64,000 nucleotides of DNA. Origin: Nocardia vulneris. GTDB lineage: Bacteria > Actinomycetota > Actinomycetes > Mycobacteriales > Mycobacteriaceae. This document shows, piece by piece, positions 16,521 to 23,894 of the stretch. The number at the start of each line of letters is the position of its first letter. Position 1 is the first letter of the stretch. Both the position numbers and the translations under genes were made by a program. The notes under the pieces were generated by a model, which was not told where the DNA came from, did no database searches, and was given only the letters and a program-made list of their open reading frames with translations. The stretch spans positions 54,161-118,160 of the forward strand of contig NZ_BDCI01000030.1 in assembly GCF_001613425.1 (NCBI RefSeq). The letters are read 5' to 3'.

Positions 16521-18737
16521 GTGAGCGAGCGGGAAGCTGTTTCCGGGGCGAGTCCGGGCAAGATTCTTGACGAACGGTTTCGGGCGGCCGTCACCGCATT
16601 ACCTCCGGGGGTGCGCCGCGCAGTGGGCCTCGAGGTGGCACCGGGCATCAGCGGGGTCACCCTGCTGGAACTGTTCGAGTCCCAGGCGACGAGCAGGCAG
16701 CTGGATCTGGCCGCGCGTCAACTAGGAGCGAGCAAGCGGGGGTATTACAGCATCGGCTCGTCGGGGCACGAAGGAAACGCGGCGCTCGGATCGGCGCTGC
16801 GCGTGGACGATCCGGCGCTGCTGCACTATCGGTCGGGCGGCTTCTTCGTCCAGCGCGCCCGGCGCGTACCCGGCCTCGACCCGATCCGGGACGTCCTGCT
16901 CGGCGTCGTCGCGGCGGCCGCCGACCCGATTTCCGGTGGGCGGCACAAGGTTTTCGGCAGCAAGGCCGCGAGCATCATCCCGCAGACCTCCACCATCGCC
17001 TCGCATCTGCCGCGCGCGGTAGGTCTCGCGTTCGCCATCGATCGTGCGGCGCGACTGGGCATTTCGAGCGAATGGCCGTCGGATGCGGTGGTGCTGTGCA
17101 GTTTCGGGGACGCCTCGGCCAATCACTCCACCGCGACCGGCGCGATCAATTCGGCGATCCACACTGCGCGGCAAGGAGTTGCGCTGCCGCTGCTGTTCCT
17201 GTGTGAAGACAACGGCATCGGCATCAGCGTGCCCACTCCCCCGGACTGGATCCTGCAGGCGTACGGATCACGCCCCGGCCTGGCGTATTTCGACGCCGAC
17301 GGCTGCGATGCCGTCGACGCGCTGACCACCGCGAGCGCCGCCGCCGACTGGGTCCGGGAGCATCGCAAACCCGCGTTCCTGCGGCTGCGCACCGTGCGCC
17401 TGATGGGTCACGCCGGCTCCGACGTCGAGGCCGCCTACCGCAAACCCGCCGACATCACCGCCGACCTGCTCCGCGATCCGCTCGTGGCCACCGCCCGCCT
17501 CCTGGTTTCCGCGGGCGTCGCCACCCCCACCGAACTCCTCGACCGCTACGACGCCATCGCACACCGCGTCACCGCCACCGCCGAAGCGGTCTGGCGCGAA
17601 CCCAAACTGGACTCCGCCCCCGCCGTCATCGCTCCGCTCGCCCCCACCCGCCCCGATCGCATCCGCGCCGACGCCCGCCGCACCACCACGGTCACTCCGA
17701 GCACGAAAGCTATTGTGGGCGGCGAAGAGCCGGTGACACTCGGGCTCGCGGTCAATCGCACGCTGGCGCGGTTGCTGGCGCGGGACCGGGATGTGCTGGT
17801 GTTCGGCGAGGACGTCGGGCGCAAGGGTGGGGTGTACGGGGCGACCAAGGGGTTGCAGAAGCAGTTCGGGCGGCGCCGGGTCTTCGACACGCTGCTCGAC
17901 GAGCAGAGCGTCCTCGGCACCGCGCTGGGTGCCGCGCTGGCCGGATTCGTGCCGATTCCGGAAATCCAGTATCTGGCGTATGTGCACAACGCGGCCGATC
18001 AGTTGCGCGGCGAAGCGGCCACCCTGTCGTTCTTTTCCGCTGGGCAGTACCACAATCCGATGGTGGTGCGGATCGCGGGCTACGCCTACCAGAAGGGTTT
18101 CGGCGGGCACTTCCACAACGACAACTCGATCGCCGCACTGCGCGATATCCCCGGCGTCGTCGTCGCGTCCCCGTCCCGCGCCGACGACGCCGCCGCCCTG
18201 CTGCGCACCTGTGTGTCTGCGGCGCGCGTCGACGGCCGCGTGTGCGTCTACCTCGAGCCGATCGCGCTGTACCACACCCGCGATTTGTACGAGGCGGGCG
18301 ACAACGGTTGGCTCGCACCGGTTTCCGACACCGAGCACGTCGATATCGGCCGCGCCCGGGTGTACGGCGACGGCACCGATCTCACCATCGTCAGCTTCGC
18401 CAACGGCGTCCCGATGAGCTTGCGCGTCGCCCGTCGCCTCGCCGCGCGCGGCATCCACGCCCGCGTCCTGGACCTGCGCTGGCTCTCCCCTCTCCCCGTC
18501 GACGACCTCCTCCGCCATGCCCGCGCCACCGGCCGCGTCCTCGTCGCCGACGAAACCCGCCGCAGCGGCGGCGTTTCCGAATCCGTCTACGCCGCCCTCC
18601 TCGACGCCTCCTTCGACGGCCGCCTGGCCCGAGTAACCAGCGAAGACACCTTCATCCCCCTAGGCCCCGCCGCCGACACCGTCCTACTCGACGAAACCAA
18701 AATCGAAACCGCCGCAGGCAAACTCCTCGCAGAGTAA
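16521..18737 (+). CDS. 2-oxoacid dehydrogenase E1, alpha and beta subunits fused
   Basis: 738 residues joining two normally separate subunits. Residues about 40-340 are E1-alpha, with the thiamine-diphosphate motif GDASANHSTATGAINSA and CEDNGIGISVPTP. A Pro/Ala-rich linker (about 340-395) leads to E1-beta, with FGEDVGRKGGVYGATKG, DTLLDEQSVLG and GYAYQKGFGGHFHNDNS. The nearest family is branched-chain or related 2-oxoacid dehydrogenase E1, which decarboxylates the oxoacid and hands the acyl group to lipoyl-E2. No E2 or E3 gene is near, so it must use partners encoded elsewhere or act alone. The start is a GTG with a leaderless-type -10 box. Confidence 0.85.
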   Translation: MSEREAVSGASPGKILDERFRAAVTALPPGVRRAVGLEVAPGISGVTLLELFESQATSRQLDLAARQLGASKRGYYSIGSSGHEGNAALGSALRVDDPALLHYRSGGFFVQRARRVPGLDPIRDVLLGVVAAAADPISGGRHKVFGSKAASIIPQTSTIASHLPRAVGLAFAIDRAARLGISSEWPSDAVVLCSFGDASANHSTATGAINSAIHTARQGVALPLLFLCEDNGIGISVPTPPDWILQAYGSRPGLAYFDADGCDAVDALTTASAAADWVREHRKPAFLRLRTVRLMGHAGSDVEAAYRKPADITADLLRDPLVATARLLVSAGVATPTELLDRYDAIAHRVTATAEAVWREPKLDSAPAVIAPLAPTRPDRIRADARRTTTVTPSTKAIVGGEEPVTLGLAVNRTLARLLARDRDVLVFGEDVGRKGGVYGATKGLQKQFGRRRVFDTLLDEQSVLGTALGAALAGFVPIPEIQYLAYVHNAADQLRGEAATLSFFSAGQYHNPMVVRIAGYAYQKGFGGHFHNDNSIAALRDIPGVVVASPSRADDAAALLRTCVSAARVDGRVCVYLEPIALYHTRDLYEAGDNGWLAPVSDTEHVDIGRARVYGDGTDLTIVSFANGVPMSLRVARRLAARGIHARVLDLRWLSPLPVDDLLRHARATGRVLVADETRRSGGVSESVYAALLDASFDGRLARVTSEDTFIPLGPAADTVLLDETKIETAAGKLLAE

Positions 18738-18744
18738 CCACGAC

Positions 18745-18820
18745 ATCTACACCCTTTCTCGGGACTTACACCCCCTCTGAACGCTCAGAACGGGTGTAGA
18801 TCCCGAGAAGGGGTGCGGAT
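18745..18820. repeat. 76-nt palindromic element, copy A
   Basis: Two 36-nt arms separated by ACGC; 29 of 36 positions pair, and most mismatches are transitions. Each arm holds two CACC blocks flanking CTCGGGA. It starts 7 nt after the stop of the E1 gene. Its right arm also encodes the last 11 residues (IRTPSRDLHPF) and the stop of the convergent AbiEi/DUF559-type gene. A strong RNA hairpin would form from either strand, so a bidirectional terminator role is plausible. Copies B, C and D have exactly the same length. Confidence 0.9.
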
Positions 18821-19765
18821 TCGCGCGGCTTGCTCGACGTGGCCGTCGGCAGGCGCGCGGCGGGCACGGGCCAGGGCCGCGCGGACGCGGCCGGCGACCT
18901 GGTCGGAGTCCAGGTCCGACCAGGTCCATCGGACGAGCTGAAACCCGCAGGCCCGCATGGCATCTTCGCGGACCTTCTCCGCGAAGACCACGTCACCGGC
19001 ATCTTGCCCCGGATGGAGCAGGCGACCGTATTTCACGCGGCCGTCGAATTCGCACAGCACGCCGGTGCCTTCGAAATAGAAGTCGACGCGCCCGAGGAAA
19101 TTGCCGTCGCCGTCGAAAACGTTTCCCTGCGAGGTCGGATCGGGCAGACCCGAGCGAGCCAGCAGTACCCTACTGCGGGATTCGCCCGCGCTCTCGGTGC
19201 GCCCGTCCAGGAACGCGATCACTCGTTTGGCGGCCGCGATACCGGAACGCGACTTCGCCTGTTCGAGCTCGACTGCAAGCTCGTCGTCAGATAGACCGAA
19301 GTCGCGCAAGAGCATGTCGCCGGTGACAACCGCGGATTCGAACGGCAGCGTACGTGCGAGATCGACCACCGTTCGAGCAGGCGTTGTGACCAGCAGCCCG
19401 TCGACCTCGGCGACGGCATCGAGCGGCGCACAATGGATTTTGACGTCCGATTTGACGCGGCCACCGGTCCGCCGATCCCGAGTAACGTTGACTTTGTCGA
19501 GCGGCACGCGCCACAGCGGCGCGGCGTACACGACGGCAGCGGATTGATGGCTGATCGCAGTTCCCTGCGCAGCAACGGATGCGACAGCATCGATCAGAGT
19601 GCGATGCCTGCCGATCGGATCCAATTCCCGATAAGTCGCGCGATCGACATACGCACCGCGCCTGAGACGGCACCAGTCACCGCCGGAGTAGCGCTGCCGG
19701 ATCTCTTCGTCGCTCAGCCCACGCCGCAGTTCGACACTTCGCCGATGCACACCCACCCGATCCAT
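18785..19765 (-). CDS. AbiEi-like / DUF559-type protein
   Basis: 326 residues. The N-terminus (LSDEEIRQRYSGGDWCRLRRGAYV) is the wHTH-like start common to actinobacterial proteins annotated as AbiEi-family antitoxin domain. The middle resembles the AbiEi_4 segment (TAISHQSAAVVYAAPLW). The C-terminal 110 residues look like a Vsr/DUF559 nuclease-like fold: GRVDFYFEGTGVLCEFDGR, then AMRACGFQLVRWTW. Such genes are frequent, often solitary, in mycolata; no AbiEii toxin gene lies beside it, so a toxin-antitoxin role is not supported here. The last 11 codons and stop lie inside palindromic element A, and copy B lies just upstream of its start, so the gene is bracketed by the repeats. Confidence 0.75.
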   Translation of the reverse strand: MDRVGVHRRSVELRRGLSDEEIRQRYSGGDWCRLRRGAYVDRATYRELDPIGRHRTLIDAVASVAAQGTAISHQSAAVVYAAPLWRVPLDKVNVTRDRRTGGRVKSDVKIHCAPLDAVAEVDGLLVTTPARTVVDLARTLPFESAVVTGDMLLRDFGLSDDELAVELEQAKSRSGIAAAKRVIAFLDGRTESAGESRSRVLLARSGLPDPTSQGNVFDGDGNFLGRVDFYFEGTGVLCEFDGRVKYGRLLHPGQDAGDVVFAEKVREDAMRACGFQLVRWTWSDLDSDQVAGRVRAALARARRAPADGHVEQAARIRTPSRDLHPF

Positions 19766-19849
19766 GCCCCATACTCACCCCGCGCCACACCCCCACCCCA
19801 CCCGAACCCCACCCGATGTGCACAACCCGCGCCTGTGGATAACCACGAC

Positions 19850-19925
19850 ATCTACACCCTTTGTCGGGACTTACACCCCCTCTGAACGCTCAGAAATGGT
19901 GTAGATCCCGGGAAGGGGTGCGGAT
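19850..19925. repeat. 76-nt palindromic element, copy B
   Basis: 72 of 76 bases are identical to copy A, in the same orientation, and the 10 bases before each copy (TAACCACGAC) are also identical. It lies 8 nt downstream of the stop of the minus-strand P450 gene at 19934. Together with copy A it brackets the AbiEi/DUF559-type gene. Confidence 0.9.
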
Positions 19926-19933
19926 TTCGGGGT

Positions 19934-21151
19934 TCACACGTGGACGGGGAAGGTGGCGAGGTCGTTTTGGGTGAGGACGGGGAGGTTGCGGATTTCGGTG
20001 AGGGGGACGGCGAGGCGCAGGTTCGGGAAGCGGGCGAAGAGGGCGGGGAGGGCGACGCCTGCTTCGAGGCGGGACAGGGCGGCGCCGGGGCAGATGTGCG
20101 GGCCGTGCCCGAAAGTCATGTGGCGGTGCGCGGTCGGTCGGGTGAGGTCGAAATCGTCGGAGTCCACACCGTGTACGGCGGTGTCGCGGCCGATGGCACG
20201 GTAGGACATGACGACTCCGTCGCCCTTTTCGATCACCGTGTCGCCGACGGTAATGTCTTCGGTGGCGAAACGCATCAGCAGGTGGGTGACGGGGCTGTCC
20301 CAGCGCAGCGTTTCCTCCACGGCCGCTTTCCATTCGAAGTCGCCGCCGCGGACCTTGGCGAGCTGTTCGGGCCGGGTCAGCAGGGCGCGCACGGCGTTGA
20401 GGATGAGGCCGACGGTGGTTTCGTGCCCGGCCGCGACGAGCGCCTTGAGGTTGCCCACGACTTCTTCTTCGGTGAGCGGCTCGCCGCCGTCGTCGGCGAA
20501 GATCAGCGCGGTGGTGAGGTCGTCGGTGGGGTCGGCGGTCTTCTTGCGCACCAGATCGGTGTAGTAGGAGTCCATTTCGTCGATCACCCGTAGTCGCTCG
20601 TCCTGCGGGGTGAGCAGCGAGAAGAACGCCTTGTACCAGTCCAGCAGCATGGGATGGTCGGCACGGTCCACGCCCATCAGCTCGCTGACGACGCGCATCG
20701 GCAGCGGGTAGGCGAACACCTGCTTGAGGTCGACCACCGCGCCGTCGGCGCCCGCGGCCTCGAGATCGTCGAGCAGTTCAGCGGTCAGCCGCTCGATCAC
20801 CGGCCGGATGTCTTCGAGCCGCCGCGGCGAGAGCGCCTGGGTGGTTTTGATCCGCAACCGTCGATGCTCGGCGCCGTCCACGGTGAACATGGAACGCCCG
20901 GCGTCGATCATCCCGATCAGCGGCCACTGCCGGGTCACCACCCCCGAGTTCCACAGCGACCAGCCGTTGATGTCCTTGATCAGCCGCGGATCGACGAGCA
21001 ACTGCCGGGCGACGGCGTGTTCGGTGACGGTCCAGGCGGGCACGCCGAGCAGTTCGATGCGGGTGATCGGGCCCGCGGCCCGCAGGTGTGCGGTCTCCCC
21101 GTCCAGGTCACCGACCATGGGATCGATGGCGAATGGGCATGTTTCCGTCAC
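19934..21151 (-). CDS. cytochrome P450 of the conservon (CYP154-like)
   Basis: 405 residues from a GTG at 21151 with GGAGG 6 nt upstream. All P450 hallmarks are intact: the I-helix oxygen-activation motif AGHETT (241-246), ExxR as E280-TLR283, and the haem loop FGHGPHICPG with ligand Cys354. It should be a soluble class I monooxygenase needing ferredoxin and reductase encoded elsewhere. The GTG overlaps the stop of the upstream P450 (GTGA), and both follow a CvnA-D set. This is the arrangement seen with CYP157-CYP154 pairs in Streptomyces conservons. The substrate is unknown. Confidence 0.9.
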   Translation of the reverse strand: MTETCPFAIDPMVGDLDGETAHLRAAGPITRIELLGVPAWTVTEHAVARQLLVDPRLIKDINGWSLWNSGVVTRQWPLIGMIDAGRSMFTVDGAEHRRLRIKTTQALSPRRLEDIRPVIERLTAELLDDLEAAGADGAVVDLKQVFAYPLPMRVVSELMGVDRADHPMLLDWYKAFFSLLTPQDERLRVIDEMDSYYTDLVRKKTADPTDDLTTALIFADDGGEPLTEEEVVGNLKALVAAGHETTVGLILNAVRALLTRPEQLAKVRGGDFEWKAAVEETLRWDSPVTHLLMRFATEDITVGDTVIEKGDGVVMSYRAIGRDTAVHGVDSDDFDLTRPTAHRHMTFGHGPHICPGAALSRLEAGVALPALFARFPNLRLAVPLTEIRNLPVLTQNDLATFPVHV

Positions 21152-22428
21152 GGGGTACCTCCAACTGCACGAACTGGTGTGAATCGAACCGGCAAGGACG
21201 TCATGCCACGCAGGAAGGCCGACGGCCGCCGGACCAGGTTCTGCGCGGGCACCATGAGATCGATGTCGGGCAGCCGGTCGAGCAGCACCTCGATGCTGGT
21301 CCGCGCGATGATCTCGGCCAGTTGCTGAGCGGGGAACGGGCAGCGGTATTCGCCGTAACTGAACGCGAAGTGCGCGCTGTTTCCCGCGTGTGCCGTCGCC
21401 GCGCCGTCGGCGAGGTGCTGGCGCACGTGCGGGTCGGCGTTGGCCGCGGCGAGCCCGAGCAGCAGCATGTCGCCGGATCGGATCACCTTGTCCGCCAACC
21501 GGGTATCCCGAGCGGCCCAGCGTCCGGCGAGGATCTGCGTCGGGGTGTCCTCCCACAGCACCTCGTTCATCGCCTCGCCGATGCTGCGACGCCCCCCGCC
21601 CAGCGCGGCCGCGAACCGGTCGTCGGTGAGCATCAGACGCACCGAGTTGCCGATCCAGTCGGCGGTCGGCAGGTGGCCCGCGGCGGTGACCGCCATGAGG
21701 TCCTGCACGTATTCCTCGTCGGTGAACTGCCCGGGGTGCGCGAGCATGCGCGACACGAGATCGTTTCCGGGCCTGGCCTTTTTGGCAGCGAGCACCTGCA
21801 TCATCTGCTCGTAGTAGCGGCCGTACGCGGCTTGCGCGTCGGCGCCACCGTCGGCGAGGGCCTTCATGCTCCACGCGAGCCGCGGCCCGTCCTCGTCCGG
21901 GAACCCGAGCACCCACGCCAGTGCGAGCACGGGCATCAGGACCGCGAACTCGGCGACCAGGTCGGCTTCGCCGCGGCCACAGAAGCCGTCGATCAGCCGG
22001 TCCGCCAATTCCTCACAGGTGCGGCGCAATTCGAACGGATCGACCGAATCCAGCGCGGGCTCGACCATCGCCAGATGCCTGCGGTGCTCGGCGCCCGCGG
22101 TGAAATAGATCGACGGTCGCGGCTGGCCGACCATCGGCAGCAGCGGCCAGTCCTCCGGAATGTTCGGCCATTGGTTCCACAGGCTGACATCGCGCGGGAA
22201 CAGCTCCGGGTCGCTGGTCACCTGATGCAGTTCGCGGTAGCCGATGACCAGCCACGCGGGCACGTCACCAGGCAGCTCGACGGCGACCACCGGCCCGTGT
22301 TCGCGGCGCATCTCGCGATACAGATGCTGCGGATCGGTGTGGAAGCGCGGACCGCTGAGCGGGACGGCGGACTGCGGCTGCACGGGGCAGCCGCCGAAAC
22401 CGGCGGACGCGGCGCTCGGACTGGTCAT
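21148..22428 (-). CDS. degenerate cytochrome P450 of the conservon (CYP157-like)
   Basis: 426 residues with a recognisable P450 scaffold and haem loop SYGEYRCPFPAQ (Cys363). Three usually invariant features differ. The I-helix acid-alcohol pair is absent (AGHLPT, 250-255, instead of AGxET). The K-helix ExxR is E289-V-L-W292. The residue two after the Cys is Phe365 rather than Gly/Ala. Loss of ExxR with Trp in the Arg position is described for CYP157C1 of Streptomyces coelicolor, so this is probably a family trait and not decay. The frame is intact, and ATGA and GTGA overlaps tie it to the GTPase gene upstream and the second P450 downstream. Confidence 0.85.
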   Translation of the reverse strand: MTSPSAASAGFGGCPVQPQSAVPLSGPRFHTDPQHLYREMRREHGPVVAVELPGDVPAWLVIGYRELHQVTSDPELFPRDVSLWNQWPNIPEDWPLLPMVGQPRPSIYFTAGAEHRRHLAMVEPALDSVDPFELRRTCEELADRLIDGFCGRGEADLVAEFAVLMPVLALAWVLGFPDEDGPRLAWSMKALADGGADAQAAYGRYYEQMMQVLAAKKARPGNDLVSRMLAHPGQFTDEEYVQDLMAVTAAGHLPTADWIGNSVRLMLTDDRFAAALGGGRRSIGEAMNEVLWEDTPTQILAGRWAARDTRLADKVIRSGDMLLLGLAAANADPHVRQHLADGAATAHAGNSAHFAFSYGEYRCPFPAQQLAEIIARTSIEVLLDRLPDIDLMVPAQNLVRRPSAFLRGMTSLPVRFTPVRAVGGTP

Positions 22429-23039
22429 GAGGCGGTCTCCGCTCGCGGTGCGTCGGCGTAGATGTGCTCGACCAGGGTGATCAGCACCTGTTTGCTGGAT
22501 TCGCGGGAGCGCGCGTCACATTCGACCAGCGGCACGTGCGGGTCGAGGTCCAGCGCGTCGCGCACCTCGTCTGGGCGCGAGGGCCCGCCGAAGTTGTTGC
22601 ACGCCACGATGAATCGAGTCCGTTGCGCTTCCAGCCGGTCGATGGCGTACCAGGAGTCGGCGATGCGGCGCTGGTCGACGAGCACGATCGCGCCGAGCGC
22701 CCCGGTGAACAGCCGGTCCCACAGGAACCAGAACCGTTCCTGTCCGGGCGCGCCGAACAGATACAGCACGTTCTCGGTGTCGATGGTGATCCGGCCGAAG
22801 TCGAAGGCGACCGTCGTGGTCGACTTGCCCGGCGCGCCGCTCGGGTCATCGATCCCGACGCCGGCGTCGGTCATCGTCGCCTCGGTGTCGAGCGGGCGGA
22901 TCTCGCTGACCGCGCGGACCATGGTGGTCTTGCCGACGCCGAAGCCGCCGACGATGACGATCTTGAGTCCCTGGCGGGTCGCGCTGTGCAACGGTGCGTC
23001 GGCGCGGGCGGGTCGGGGGTCAGAGATTGCGGAGTCCAA
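22425..23039 (-). CDS. conservon GTP-binding protein (CvnD type)
   Basis: About 204 residues if translation begins at the TTG at 23039 (LDSAISDPRPA); an ATG 13 codons upstream is less likely because it lies deep in the previous gene. P-loop GGFGVGKTT, a switch region around TEATMTD, the G3-like LFGAPGQERFW and a NN-x-F segment where the NKxD motif would be place it in the Ras-like MglA/CvnD group. In Streptomyces, CvnD forms a membrane-associated complex with CvnA-C. It overlaps the DUF742 gene by 20 nt and the P450 gene by 4 nt. Confidence 0.88.
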   Translation of the reverse strand: MDSAISDPRPARADAPLHSATRQGLKIVIVGGFGVGKTTMVRAVSEIRPLDTEATMTDAGVGIDDPSGAPGKSTTTVAFDFGRITIDTENVLYLFGAPGQERFWFLWDRLFTGALGAIVLVDQRRIADSWYAIDRLEAQRTRFIVACNNFGGPSRPDEVRDALDLDPHVPLVECDARSRESSKQVLITLVEHIYADAPRAETAS

Positions 23040-23391
23040 CGAGCACCTTCTCGAGGGTGGTGGAGTCTGGCACGGCATTCCACGGCGCGTCCGGCAAGCC
23101 GGGGCCGATGTTCGGATGCCGGACGGTGATCTTGCCCGCGTACAGCAGGTCCGAGAGCAGAATGGTCGCGATGCCGACCGGCAGCCGCAGTTCGGCGGCG
23201 ATCTCGACGACCGCGGTCGGGGCCCGGCACATGTCGAGGATGGCCACGTGCTCGGACTGCATGCCCGGCGTCGGATCGCATTCGCTGACCACGAGCGTCA
23301 CCAGGTCGAAGCTGTCGGAGTCGGGTTTGCTGCGTCCCCCGGTGAGCGTGTAGAGCCGGTCGGGGTCGTCGTCGCGGCCGGGCCTGTTCAC
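23020..23391 (-). CDS. conservon DUF742 protein (CvnC type)
   Basis: 123 residues from a GTG that overlaps the roadblock gene stop (GTGA at 23388-23391). It starts with RPGRDDDPDRLYTLTGGR, the usual DUF742 opening. A winged-helix-like core follows (EHVAILDMCRAPTAVVEIAAELRLPVGIATILLSDLL), ending in TTLEKVLVGLRNL. In conservons this protein bridges the kinase-like and GTPase components. DNA binding is suggested by the fold only. Confidence 0.9.
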   Translation of the reverse strand: MNRPGRDDDPDRLYTLTGGRSKPDSDSFDLVTLVVSECDPTPGMQSEHVAILDMCRAPTAVVEIAAELRLPVGIATILLSDLLYAGKITVRHPNIGPGLPDAPWNAVPDSTTLEKVLVGLRNL

Positions 23392-23894
23392 GACACGCTC
23401 GCCCCTGTACTAGCCCACCCCTGGTCGGCTTCGCCGCCCTGCCGTCCCCCGGTATTCGCCCACCCCGGATCGGCTTCGCCGCTCGGCCGTCCCCCCGGAT
23501 TGCGCGGCGCCGACGCGAGGTGGTGACCCAGTTGCTCGACCAGTTCGCGCATGTTGTGCCCGACCAGGCCCGCGTCGGCGTCCTCGGCGGCGACGACCGC
23601 GATGTGCGCGGCCAATCCCGCCTCGACGATGAACAGGATGCCGCCGTAGAACTCGGTCATCGACTGCCGTACACCCCCGCGGCCGTCACCGAACTCGACC
23701 GACGCGCCGTGCGAAAGACTTTGGATGCCCGCGGCGATCGCGGCGAGCTGATCGGCTTTGTCCATCCCGAGTTCCGGGGTGTGGCAGATCTTGAGTCCGT
23801 CGCCGGACAGCAGCAGCGCGTGCCTGGTGCGCGGGGTGCGAGCGAGTAGCTGCTCCAACAGCCAGCTGAGTTGGGACGGCACAGACGTGGTCAT
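23388..23894 (-). CDS. conservon roadblock/LC7 protein (CvnB type)
   Basis: 168 residues. Residues 1-125 are a Roadblock/LC7 domain (LSWLLEQLLARTPRTRHALLLSGDGL, SVEFGDGRGGVRQ, ILFIVEAG), the MglB-like partner and likely GTPase-activating subunit of the CvnD GTPase. The tail (about 130-168) is unusual: a 15-residue segment, GGRPSGEADPGWANT, is followed by a near copy, GGRQGGEADQGWAST. The ATG overlaps the kinase-like gene stop. Confidence 0.88.
   Translation of the reverse strand: MTTSVPSQLSWLLEQLLARTPRTRHALLLSGDGLKICHTPELGMDKADQLAAIAAGIQSLSHGASVEFGDGRGGVRQSMTEFYGGILFIVEAGLAAHIAVVAAEDADAGLVGHNMRELVEQLGHHLASAPRNPGGRPSGEADPGWANTGGRQGGEADQGWASTGASVS

Noticed and set aside
18785..19765. AbiE toxin-antitoxin pair
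   Set aside because: Only the AbiEi-like half is present; neither neighbour (E1 gene, P450) resembles the AbiEii nucleotidyltransferase toxin.
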